Below are positions 12,731 through 24,800 of a stretch of 64,000 nt of DNA, one piece after another (within the stretch, counting starts at the first letter, position 1; the number at the start of each line of letters is the position of its first letter). The translations under genes and the position numbers were made by a program. The notes under the pieces are model-generated. The model did no database searches. It saw nothing but the letters and a program-made list of their open reading frames with translations, and had not been told where the DNA came from. The DNA is from Dromaius novaehollandiae (lineage: Eukaryota > Chordata > Aves > Casuariiformes > Dromaiidae), in assembly GCF_036370855.1 (NCBI RefSeq), contig NC_088102.1, forward strand, positions 43,251,835 to 43,315,834. Reading direction: 5' to 3'.

Positions 12731-15289
12731 CATCCAGCCTCCAAAGCTTTGAGAAGAAACAGTGCTCAGCCTGTACTTAGTCCTTGATGCTTCCGCTTTT
12801 GCACTCAACCATGAGTGAGGGCCGCAGCTGCTCAACCAGCCTTTGGCAGGTGTATCCTCTGACTGCGGGGTTTTCATTTCCTGTTTGTACCGCAGTCAAG
12901 ATTGGCTGGGCTAATTCTTCAGAGTCATGAGAAATACTTAATGCAATCCTAAACAAAAATGCAAGACAGAAGCGTCAGGTTCCTGCATTTTCCTCTTTGT
13001 CATGCCTCACCATGCATTATGCAGTGAGATGCACACATTCCCTGGCTTGCTCACCTTCAGAGTACTTGGTAAACTGATTCGATACTCATTATGACTGGAC
13101 AAAAGGAAGAAGGGAAGGAGAAAGAAACTGATGATCAGTATCAGACTGAATTCCTTGGAGCACAAAGACTCACGTCCCACTTCACTGCTGGATTCCGCTT
13201 GTAATTCCAGGAGCGTATTCCCTCTCTAAGTTAGAGGAAGAGTGAAGGGCCATGGAGTGAAAGCATCGCTTGCCATTCTGCAAGCGGCATCAGTGACCAG
13301 TCTCTGCTGACTGTGCTACAGCAGTCAATGCTGGCATTTTGCTTCTGACCATTATCAAGTAAAATAGCCACAATCTTTATTGCATTCCCAGGCCAGAAGC
13401 CAAAGTAGCCAAGGAATTAGATGGCTTTAGAGCTGCACTGCCACAAGGGTTTCATTCACTTTTCTCGCAAGGATTCTGTAAAAGCCAGTTTTGTAAGAGG
13501 CAACACTGTTATTAAAAGAAAAACCAAAATCTGGCTTTTAGTTAAGAAAGGGCCAACATTTGCTGTTTTGAGGGATACTTAAATCTCCAACTTTCAAAAG
13601 AGAGCTTTAACAAGCCCATATTCCATTATTGCTACTTACACAACTTGTGCTGCACTCTGCAAGACACTGGCTCTCTAATAGGATGTTCTGCCACCTGTCC
13701 CTACTAAACTTCAGTAAAACTGAACCAAAAAAGTCCTGTCCCTACCAGGGTTCTGCCAGAACATCAGTCTTGCTGGAAACTGAAATGTTATTATCCAAAA
13801 GTAAATGGAAAGTTCCTCAGCATAGGAAACTTGACTCATTTTCAGAGCACAGACATTTGAGATTTATCCAGGCTGTCCATCACCCAGAACAATTTTGTGG
13901 TAAATCAAACATCACTTTTGCAGATGGTGTGGTAGAAGGAAATAAGTTTTTCTTAACCTTCAAAGCAGCTGCAGTCTAATTCTTCAGAAACTTTCTATGC
14001 CACAGTTCAGCAACTTGAGAAATCTCTGACCATCCTCCTTATCCATACTTTATACGTCATGGGTCACTGATTGATGTTACCAGTCATGAGGCGGGGACAC
14101 CTAGAAAGGCCCTACTCTTAGGATTAAAAAAATGAGTTTAGCATCCTATCAGATAGGACACAGAACTACCAGTTCCAAACAGGGTAAGTCTTTGGGAATT
14201 TCTAAAACCAAACACATACCCAATACTCTACACACAGACCAATAAAGAGGTCCAGCCTGCAACATAAGCACAATTTGTCAAAGCAAAGTGAACTGTGTAT
14301 GACCTCAAATCCAAATGTATTACAAAAAGTGCCAATCTACTTCAGTCAGGTGAGGCTTCTGCATAACATCAAGAGAGACTGTGTTCAGGCAACAAGCCAG
14401 GAAAGAACTTCAAAAAATTAATCTGCCCTGGGTGTACTCCAGGCGCTCGGGAAGGGAGCTGAGCATGCACTGCATCTTATTTGCGAGGGTGGTACAGACT
14501 GTTACCTGGAGGTACAGCTCTAGCCAGCCTGCTAAGCCAGAGCTGAGGCCTCACCACCAGTTTACCATCCCAGTGATTTACTGGCCTTAGGGAAATCTCC
14601 AGTTCAGACTGGTAACCAAGAAAAAAGAAGGAAATTTGTAATGCTTACCCTTGCTTACACTTCCCTGTTTCCCACTAACACATTGGTCACAAACTACTAC
14701 TATCAGACAGAAATTGAGACTTTGTCTATTATTCACTGGTCAGACTCTTCTCTTCCTATCCCTAGCAGAGTGGGATAGTGAACACATGTTGAGAGCTCAC
14801 CTTGTCACTGTATCCTGACACATGGGCCAGTACGGGACATACAGAGCAGTATCCCATATGCCTTTGAGATTCAGCTTGACAGGAAGCAACAATGCATATG
14901 GACTCTAACACTGTAATGACACAAGGTTACTGTCCTATAACTCATTTATTCAGTAAGAAAGGATGGAAAGCACAAGGGCAGAGTTAAGGTTGCTCTAAGA
15001 ACCTACTGGTTTACCCATGATGATTAAGCTGCACTTTGATCACTGTTCAGTAAGAGTTTTGACCAACTGGAGGGAAGATCAGAAACAAACAACAAACATC
15101 GCTGAGCGGAGGCCAAAGGAACTGTGTTTAGCCAAAGAGAGGACTGAGCATGGGAATTTTCTTCTAAAACACAGGAAGTTTTTGTAACTGGAAGAGCAGT
15201 CAAATTTTCCCCATGTCCACTGGGAAGGGCAAGAACAAGTGGCTTCAATTTGCAACATAAAGAAAACAGTCCTGTGAGATACCAGAAAA

Positions 15290-15440
15290 AAAATACCCTG
15301 TATGGTGGTGAGACACTGGAAAAGGCTTTCCAGGGGTATCAGTGAGTTAACTTCATTGAAGGCTTTAAAACCAGGCTAGAAGAATGTCTCTATATCATAG
15401 TCTAGATCACTGATGGGGGACATCCACCACCAAGAGCAGA
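15290..15440 (+). mobile_element. CR1-type LINE 3'-end remnant
   Basis: The words 'ggtggtgagacactggaaaa', 'ggctttccaggggtatcag', 'aaggctttaaaaccaggcta' and 'atagtctagatca' occur in the order found near the 3' end of CR1 elements (cactggaacaggttgcccag... gaggttttcaagaccaggctgg... tagatgacc). The copy is decayed and 5'-truncated, as CR1 copies usually are. It has no coding capacity. Confidence 0.7.
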
Positions 15441-17084
15441 CTGGGCTGATCCCAGCAACAATGAGCTGCAATACTTTTAGAGGAGTTCCAGGCACAGGCA
15501 CCAAGAAAGTTGTTCATCGCTGGTCTATAGATACTTCATTTCCTGCAGTGCAGTGAATAAAGTTAGATGTTCCCTTTCTGCACTAGATTTCTACATTCTA
15601 AAAAGTATTAAAATATTCATTTATGAAATTAAGTCTCTCCTACCAAGGTTTGTCTGTAAATCAGGTTTTTAGAAATCATTGTATACATGCATCTACATAT
15701 GTACATACATATAAAGAGGTTATTGACAGTTATTTATTTTTAAAATGCACTTAAATCTATTTTGGTTCTTCTCTAGCCTGATAATTCAGTGTCTAACATC
15801 CTAAAATGTCAGATACTTGCTTGTGAAAGACCTGAGAAACTACCGCCTCAGTATGGGATCTTGGTCCAGAACATGCCCTTTCTCTGCTCCAGTTACTGCA
15901 AGCGCAGGTTATGACAGCTACACTTTAGAACAGTGTTCAACGACTTCAGTAATTAACGCTTGTGAACTACATTAGAGGCACTCAAATAAGGCACTCAAGT
16001 ACCCAAATAAGAAGCAGTATAGTGTTAAGTAAAAGCGTTATTAGAATCTAAAAATATGCCATATAAAGAACAGATCAGACGTGCAGATACTGTTAACAGT
16101 TTACCATCTGCTCTTCTAATCTATCACAAGACAAAGTCCAGTACTCTGTCTCTCCTCTCCTCCTTTGTCTCCTCCAAGCCCACGCTCCCATTTGTCTCTA
16201 AAGAGGCAAGAACAGCCACTGCTTCGCCTACGGGGCTCCAGCCTGCTGTGCAAACAGGGCCCACCCTCGGCAAAGGAATGCGAGTGTCAACAAGCGATAG
16301 GGCGCTGCTATTGAGCGGGGTGTGGTATTTACCTACAGGAAAGCCACATCCTTCAGCAACCACTTTAATAGCTCGGTGCTTTAACATACTAACTGAGAGA
16401 TTCTTCCAAACCACTGTATTGAAAGGATTTTTGGGGGTTTCACTCATATTTGGGTTTGCATGAGAACATAACAACCGAGGATGGGTGTCTGCAAATAGAA
16501 GGTGGTGAGGATGGAGAACCTTGGGATTGAAGGGAAGCAGGGAACCTCCGCCCTCCCCGCAGGAGCGAGGGGGTCACCAGAACGTGGTTTGGTTTTGGAG
16601 CAAGCCTAAGATCAGAGAAACTCTCCCTCTCTCAAGGCAGCACCGAGAGCAATGCAAGGAATCTGGAGAAGAGGATGACTTCTCCCTTGAGCAAAACTAC
16701 AGGATCAGAAGAGAATTTCTGTTAACAGAATGGCACAAGAAAGGCAAGTTGAATTCCTCCTCCGTACCAGAAGCAGATAGTCCCAGCAGACATGGGATTA
16801 TTTAAAATTTTAATTTCCATAGCCTAGCCTTAAGAAAAGAGTCAAATTCAGGCCTTATATAAGCAGGAGTGACTCAACTAAGGACTGGAACTGAAACAAG
16901 GCATCTGCCTTCCTGAAGGGTTGTGGGTGTCTGAACATAGTCAGTGTGTAGTACAGAGTGTGTTTCCTCTGCCCTGTAGGTAAACAAATGTGTTTACAAT
17001 CGAGATCCTGGGGAATCCCACCTTTTTAGGAGCAAACATCAATTGTCAGTTATTAAGAATCTCACCCAACTGAAAAATAAAAAT

Positions 17085-17332
17085 AAAAAATTAATAAAAA
17101 TAAAAATTAATAAAATAAAAATTAATAAAATAAAAATTAATAAAATAAAAATTAATAAAATAAAAATTAATAAAATAAAAATTAATAAAATAAAAAGTAA
17201 TAAAATAAAAAGTAATAAAATAAAAAGTAATAAAATAAAAAGTAATAAAATAAAAAGTAATAAAATAAAAAGTAATAAAATAAAAATTAATAAAATAAAA
17301 ATTAATAAAATAAAAATTAATAAAATAAAAAC
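17085..17332. repeat. 15-bp AT-rich minisatellite (about 16 copies) in two sequence variants
   Basis: Fifteen full tandem copies of the unit taaaaattaataaaa run from 17101 to 17325, with partial copies at each side. Copies 1-6 carry 'aatt', copies 7-12 carry 'aagt', and copies 13-15 carry 'aatt' again. There are no other differences. Because the unit is a multiple of three and lacks stops in some frames on both strands, it produces long spurious open frames (KIKIN-type repeats) that are not genes. Confidence 0.97.
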
Positions 17333-20129
17333 GTGGCTTATACATAGACCATTTATCTACCACAACTTTTACCTCAGAGTAAAACAGAGGCAAAAAAAAA
17401 AAAACAAAACAAAAACACACCCCCACCAAACACATAAGCCTGAAGAATTTTCTGCTGTTGGGTTCCTAGCAACAGAATGACAAGCCATGCTCTCCTGTCT
17501 TGCACAACCACCTAGACCAGCCTCCTAAAATTCAGAACAAGCAGCACCTTCTATGGCAGACTGGACACAGGTAGCAGAACCCAAGAGTGACCAATACCAA
17601 CACACCAGAGCCCAGCAGATGAGGAAAAGACAGACATCTGAAATGTCATTTGCAGACGGCTTATTGCTTGCTGAGCATATGGAGGAACAAACCACGCAGA
17701 GCAGCTCCTTCGCAAGCCAAGACCGATTCTGCTGCCCTGTATGCTCTCGTTCTTGCCGAATATGACATGAAAAGAAAACTGGTGACTTGACTTCATTCAT
17801 TCCACAGCCATACCCTGTCTCAGTAGCTGAGGTGGCACCACAACCAAGTGATAGGAGAAAGCACCTTAAAATCCTCTCCCATAGGATTTTCAACAGAAAG
17901 GAATATCTGGCCTGAAACACGGACCTCAGGATTTCATTGCTGAGTCTATCTGGGTTTGTACAAAGATGACAGAAAAGTTGCCTCAATTCCAAGAAGTAGT
18001 AATACAATACAAACTGGGTTCAATTATCAGCCCAGAATTCTGACACTCAGCATTTTACACTATGAAAAGCAAAAGCTAGAGCGTAGGAAGGTTTCCTAGT
18101 TTCTCCAGATTACATTCTTCCCTGAACAAAGTTGACCCTTTGTGGAAGTAGCATCTCTGCTCCTGCAGAGCTCCCACGGGCGGGAAAGGCTGGGGAAGGA
18201 GCCTGCAGCCAGCACAGCTTATCATGATGAGAACATTCAGGTCACCCTCAGCCAACAGCCCACTCAGACCCCATGAAAGATAACAAACAGCCTATCTGCA
18301 TGCACAAACGCTGTCTGTCCGCACAATTTTCCTTCCTGTCACTGCATCACAAGCATACAGTGGTGGAGAAAAATTCAGAGGCCACCTTTTAATATTTGCC
18401 TGGTCTCTCACAGGGACTCTGTAGAAAAGCAAGCACTTCTCCAGATCAGCATTCAGCTCTGTTAATTAGGAACTCAGTCTTTCTTTTCCTGTGGTCTTCT
18501 GCCTGATTCACTGCATACCGACCTATTTCTGCAACACAAGAAATGGAGATCCTGCAAAACGTGGCATTAGTCATTATGTAACCATAACTTGCCTGTTGAG
18601 TTGGTCTGAAATACAGAATAGCTGCTTTTTAATTGAGAATCATCCATTCTGTGCATCAAATACCATGCCAGCTTGTAATTAAAGACTGTAGGATATTAAT
18701 ATGCACAGACTGCACAGTCACTTTAATACTTTTATTTCATAAATTCTCAGCATTTGACTGCGTTTCCCTAATATAGTTGCTTCACGTTCTATCAATGTGG
18801 TTTTCTTGGAGAACGTATTTTCCTCATGTTTTAAAGCAAGTCTGCTTGATTATTAAGTTTTAATCTTCTGTCTAGTCTTCCCTCTCTCCTTTCCAATGGC
18901 ATTCCCAACCAGTCCCAATCAGTCTCTCTGCTCCCCTGTATACGTCCTACAGCTATCACAATCCTCGTCTCCAAAGTTTTTTTGCTCTTGACTGGCCTGC
19001 ATTTGAATCAGGCAGCTTCCTCCTGCAGTGTCTCTTTAGGTAACACAGGTCATCAGAAATTGCAGGAGAGAACTGCTACCCATGGCACATGCTGAGTGGA
19101 TTTTTAAGGGTTTTCTGCACAGGTGCTGAACTTCAGAGCATCTGAATGCATTCCAGCAGTGGAAGGTGCTGACACCTGACAACAGTGTTTCACCCTCACT
19201 TCCTTTCCAAAGCGCATGCTGCACCGTGTGCTAGAACTGGCTGGTGTGTCCAAGGTGCTTATGTTAAAGAGGACACTTAAAGGAGTACTGTACTTGGAGA
19301 GGATCTTCCATCTCTGTGGATGATGGCCCTTTCACATGGGGCAAACCTGAGGTAGAGCTGCCTCCTGCACAGCAGATCCTCTGCAAGCTCCCCTGTGGCT
19401 GACGCGTGGGATGACTGCCCACGCTCTTCTCTGCTGAGCTCCACCAATCTCATGTGTGTGCTGCATCCAGACTTTGAGGTGTGCCAGCACCGCAAAGATG
19501 AGAAGCAAAAACAGACATCTGATTCAGCACTTCACCATGGGAAACGAGCATAAAGCAGAGCACAAGTATGACATGCTGCCCACAGTGAATATCCCTGAGA
19601 AGAACCACTGCAGTTTTCTCAACTAGATGAAGCTGCTGAAAAAAACCCTAAGACACAAAGAAAGCTGTGTTCTCTGCTGCCGTTCAGAGTAACAAAGGCT
19701 AGCTAAGGCTGGATCATTTTATATCAGGAAGTGGCAGAGAGCAGGGGACAGAACCAGCTCTACTGACAGTGAACGAGGACTTCCTACTATCACTGGACAA
19801 CAAAAATGCTCTCTTTCTATGTAGTATTCAATATAATTGACCAAGAGATACTACTTTTATAATATGAGAGATGTATGAAGGCTACAGCAGTTTACATCTC
19901 CTTTGATGCAACATCACCGAGCAACAAGCAAACTAAGCCACTGCCACTAGGCTTCTTACTTGCACAGTTCTACAGCACTGCAACCTCCTGCTAAACTGGC
20001 AATCACTTGGTGGGCTGATGAATGATACAGATTTCAGTGCCAATTACATGCAAACATAACAGGTATCTATCTATACCTATTCTTTATCACCCATGACCAC
20101 ACATCTGTCATCAAGATGTCCCACATGTG

Positions 20130-20460
20130 GATGAGGTGAGATGGCTGATGAACTGCAGATTAAAGCTGAATGTGTGCAAAATAAAGGTGGTTTCAGTAGG
20201 CTTGGGCAGGCAGTTTAGAGAGTTTGCAGCCACTGTGCCACCTCATTTAGATATTTCAGCCTGCAGATTAGAAGTGTTCTTGGAATCTGGCTTAATGCCA
20301 AGCTCCTGCAAAGCAGCATCTGTGTCATACTTGCTTCAGGCACCAACTAGCTTGGAGATTCTGTCCCAGCCTCTGAATCCAGATCGTGCCAGGTCTATGA
20401 TATTGTTTCAAATGAGCTGCCAACTGGGCTTTGGCTAACTTCTTCCTGAGCTTGCCAAGG
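20130..20460 (+). mobile_element. LINE reverse-transcriptase remnant (CR1/L2 type)
   Basis: The plus-strand frame 20127-20438 includes WLMNCRLKLNVCKIKVVSVG, close to the conserved LINE segment 'WM..N.LKLNPDKTEVLLVG' that follows the reverse-transcriptase core. Further on, the order 'PHLDISACRLEVFLESGLMP' resembles the '...LGVILDSSLSM' segment. It is old and has lost key residues (D and T of the KTE motif). The family cannot be set by eye. Confidence 0.5.
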
Positions 20461-20922
20461 AATGGAAGGTTTGACAACAGGCAATAGTAGCTAGGTCTGA
20501 TGGGCTCACGGTAGCTTTATTTAACAGTCTCACTGTTGCATGTTTTATAAGGGAAAAGAAAATTTCATCCTGTGTGGAAGCTCACAGTTTATAGATACAA
20601 AAAACCAAATGCTGCTTGCTATGTATTATCCCAAAAAAGCATTTTCCATTACCGACATGAACGAATCAGTTAAGCACAGGAAACAATATACCAGTGTGAC
20701 TGCTAGTCTGACATCGCGTGAACAGCTAGCCTCTCCCACTTACCCTGTGCTTTACCCCCACTGCTCTTAGATCACACAGAATGAAATGACAGAGACTAAC
20801 TCCTTTCTTTTCATGGTATTTTTCCCCAGCTATGCCATGTTGTGGACAAACACCACCATCTAGTCTACCCAGTGAGCTTTATAGAGAAAGATCTGCCAGT
20901 AGGGAATGTTGAGGAGAGTACT

Positions 20923-20990
20923 AAAAAAAAAAAAAAAAAACAAAAAAAAAAAACACCAAACCAAAACACAAAACAAACAAAAAAACCCAC
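20923..20990. repeat. Poly-A and A-rich tract
   Basis: A run of 18 A, one C, 12 A, then an A/C-rich tail. It may be the decayed tail of a retroposed sequence, but no body was recognised beside it. Confidence 0.8.
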
Positions 20991-21856
20991 TCTGTCTCAG
21001 TCCCCTTTCTCTGCAAAACCTATATTGAGAGATAGAGGAAGTAGAAGAGAGACAAAGTGACTTTATTGGTGCTGTGCGTAAGACAAAATCACTTCTTCCT
21101 TCTAAGGTATGCAAGGATAATATTACCTTTTCTGCCATCATGTTTTATAGATAATCACCCCAAAATGAACTATATATGACGATACTTAGTCCTCTGAGTC
21201 ACTGCTAAACAAAACAGCCACCTACTACATAATCTGCATTCTTAGCTTCCAGGAACAGTCCAACCTTTGCCTGTATTAAAGCAAATTACATTATGTTGTG
21301 ACCACTTCATCAAACTGATTCACTTTAATACACTCCATATATACCAAACCTTAGCTATGAGTTGACAGGTTGTTTTTATGTTAACTACCACCAGTTCAAT
21401 AAAAAAAAAGTTCACCTTCATCAAACCTGTCTAATAGGTTAAGAGTGGCAGAATCCCCAAAATATAAATAGACATGCTAGATTTCCAAAACATCACTTCA
21501 GCCTCTACCCTTATTCCTTTTCATACTGCCTTGGGTTTTCACAAAAAAAATCTTCAGCCTTCCCCATGAATTGATGATAGCCTGTGAAAAATCTGCCTAG
21601 GTGAGCCCTCTTTGTATATGAATGCAACATCTGATGGTGATAAGTCATTACCTTCTTTCCTGCTTCCCAGCTGTGATGAGTATCACAAGGAGGTTTCAAC
21701 CATAGGAGCGTGCACACGCACACGCACACACAGAGAAAGACAAACTTTTACAATATACCTAATCCAACAGGTTCACAAGAAACAAAATTATAACATCTCT
21801 TCCAATTTTAAACTGTCCAGCAGGTATCCTTTACAATATTAAAAATGAAAACTATC

Positions 21857-21874
21857 GGGGGGGGGGGGGGGGGG
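21857..21874. repeat. Poly-G run (18 G)
   Basis: Uninterrupted G homopolymer of 18 bases in otherwise AT-rich sequence. Confidence 0.9.
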
Positions 21875-24800
21875 CTAACTTGTTTAGGCAACTGGTGTGC
21901 AAGAGAAAAATCTTGTAAGCTGTAAGTCACCATTTGAGATATATCCAGGGTCAGAAGTTATTATCTGGCAGTATTTAATGCCTCTCTCTCTCTCAACTGA
22001 TTTGCTAAGATTTAATTTGTTTTCTACTAGATAAGAGTTTACATTACTTCTAAACAGTCACCACTGGAATTGATACTGCTGATGTTTCAGATACACTCCA
22101 CCATCTGAGCACACAGCGGAAAGCAAACCATCCACAAACTGGGAGAAGGCTCCCAATTCAGAGCTGTGGCCAATAACCGGGCAACGTGGGAAAACCTACA
22201 CTACCGCTGCTCACCTCATATTTGTTCTGTGTATAGCAGGAAGATTTCAGTATACAGGAATGTCATTATAAATCGGCATTTTTCTGGATTAAAAAAAAAA
22301 AAAGCATTCCATCGAGACTAGTTGTCCCATGAGCAGCAAACAAATGAAGCCTGGTGTCTAATAGGCTGGTGACCTACAGTCCTGCACCCTCATCAAAACA
22401 ACCACAGCTTGTCACTGTGTCCTCTACGAGCTTGTGCCAATAAAACCTCCAATCCCTCTCACATTTCCACATCTCCCCACGATTTCCTCATCTTTTTTCC
22501 CAGTCCTCTAACTCCCCTAGTGTCGTCCACATTCTCTTATCTCACCAGCCCGCAGCATTGCATGCTCCTTCCCATACTTTCTCCTAATTACCATCAGGAC
22601 AGGAGGCACTAAGCGCTGCAGCTGGCTCCCCAGAGCATTAGCACTGACCGACTGGCCAGTGTGCACATGCCGATTCATTAGTGAGGAGGCAAAACAGAAG
22701 TGAGAACCGCTGAACTCATGCTGCACCTCCTCCCTCAGCGCAGGAAAGGAGTGCACTGATTTGGGTTTCTCTCCTCTACTTCGCGGCTGATTTTTGTGGA
22801 ACTTTGACGAGATCTTGTAGGAAACTTTGAAATCTCTATTCCATTGTCAAATTTGGCTGAAACCTACTGAAGTTCTTAAAGCAAAATTGATAGACAGAGT
22901 GATTACACAAGCTTTATTTCCTTAGGAAAGTAGGCTAAAAACCCATTAAGAGTCTACTTATGTCATCCCTTCATTCCCATTCTTCATTTAAAAATAACAA
23001 TTCTATTCTAGTGTGTTAGCTTACATAACTCTCTCCTGAGCTGAAACAGTTCAAACTTTCAGTCCATATTTATCAAGTGTGCATGTACGTATTTTTGTCC
23101 ATTTTAAGGTGTTTGGTAGGAATGCAAAGTAATAGCAAGAAAATTAGCCATTACTGAAGCTTATTTGGTTTTGCTATCTCCCAAACTTTTTGGATTAGTA
23201 TCACTGCAAGCGAGAACTGAACTGCTTTTTCTCCAGCAAGCTGTCAGCTGTTCTCATGGTTACAGATCTAGGAATCTGGAATGACAGGTCACAGCTATGA
23301 GAATGAGTAGATTTATTTGGCATGTTTCTATCTAGTAAATAACATTCTCCTATAAACAGAACAAGAGACTGCTGTACATTATCATGTTGTTTAATCGTTG
23401 TGAAGAACACTTTTCTGAGTCTCTGTCCCAGCAAAGACGGTGCTAACCAGATTTACATATTTCTCAAAATTCCTCACTCACAGAATGAAGACAAAAATAC
23501 ATAGCTCTTGCACACTCTCCATTACTATAAATGGACCAATGGGGCTTTCGCTGGAAGATCCAACTGTATACATACACTTTCCAGATGGGACTTCTTATCT
23601 CACGGTGTGAAGCAGGAGTGGAAAAGCACACTCCCCATTCCAGTGCAAGAGAAGGCAGGGATGTTAACTATTGTCACAGAGCAAAATCTAATCTGTAAAT
23701 TGGTTATTTAAAAAAGAACCGCAATATCTTTTTGATTAAGTTATCTGCCAAGATTTGTGCAGTTCCAGATATGATGTTATGCAAATTACATTAACGTTGA
23801 TACATGCAATTGGCTTCCACAGAACTCAGCTAGCAGGATAGCAGCAGAACAGGGCTCCCTCACACTTCAAACTGTCGCTGGAGGGGGGCTTCCCCCAGGA
23901 AGCTTATTGATTACTTCAAGCCTCTATTCATTACTGCAAAAATCAAGTGAAGAATTAGTGATGAGGAACTGGAACACAAACTCAATGAGTTTCTCTCAAA
24001 TGTGGACCTGCCTAGCTGGGAACAACTTTTAGTCCCTGTTGAGCCAGGCTGGAAACGAACTGTAATCCTCGGTCATTAGTCTCAAGACATTAGGTCCTCC
24101 TAACAAGGGCCCTAACACTCCGGGGACACGACCTACATACAGCGCTCAATAAGATGCAAAATTATTGACACAGTACATTGTGTCAGTTCATTCAACCCAG
24201 GATATTCTGTGAAATGCTTAACTGAAATGCTCGTGCTCTTGGAGAACTACCTGCTTTCCTAGCGAGCTGCCGGGGAGTAGAGTCTTCCAAGGTGCACAGC
24301 AGGTGACAGTGCTCTGGGGCTCACCATCCCAGGACTTTAAGGACTGATTACTACAGGGCAGCAAGTCCTATACATGCAGTAAAGACTCCAGAGCTTTCAG
24401 TGCTTTGGATAGCCTTGCACTGGTAGCCCAAGGGTCTACAAGATTTCGAAGACCCAACCAGGTCAACAGAGTGCTGCTTGCATTTCCAGGTCAACAGAAG
24501 GGAGGCCTACAAGCAAGAGGCCAGAGAGGGCCTTCTTCAGCTTAGGTCTCAAGCTCCTGAGTCTGCACATGGAAACCCTGAAGCCCCGATAACAGGAACA
24601 TTATCAAAGCTTTTGTTCTCACAGACGAAGACTTGGGCAAGTTTCCAAGGTCCCTGCTAGGCACTGGGAGGTCTGGAAGGGCTCAGCTGCCCAGCAGTCC
24701 TGCAAGCGGTGGTCTGAGTTTAGTTACAAGGTGCCAGGCTCCAAATTCATGTCTCATATTTCCAAAGAACAGTCTAGGGAAATCCCATTACAAGAGAAAT

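Noticed and set aside
17043..17480. Plus-strand 145-codon and minus-strand 114-codon open frames
   Set aside because: Both are translations of the 15-bp minisatellite (KIKIN and FYFIN repeats).
17525..18007. 160-codon minus-strand open frame in ITPKA intron 1
   Set aside because: No recognisable family or motif; cysteine- and serine-rich composition as in chance frames.
24040..24110. Possible reversed tRNA-derived SINE piece
   Set aside because: Only loose resemblance to MIR-type ends; no A/B box or core could be aligned.
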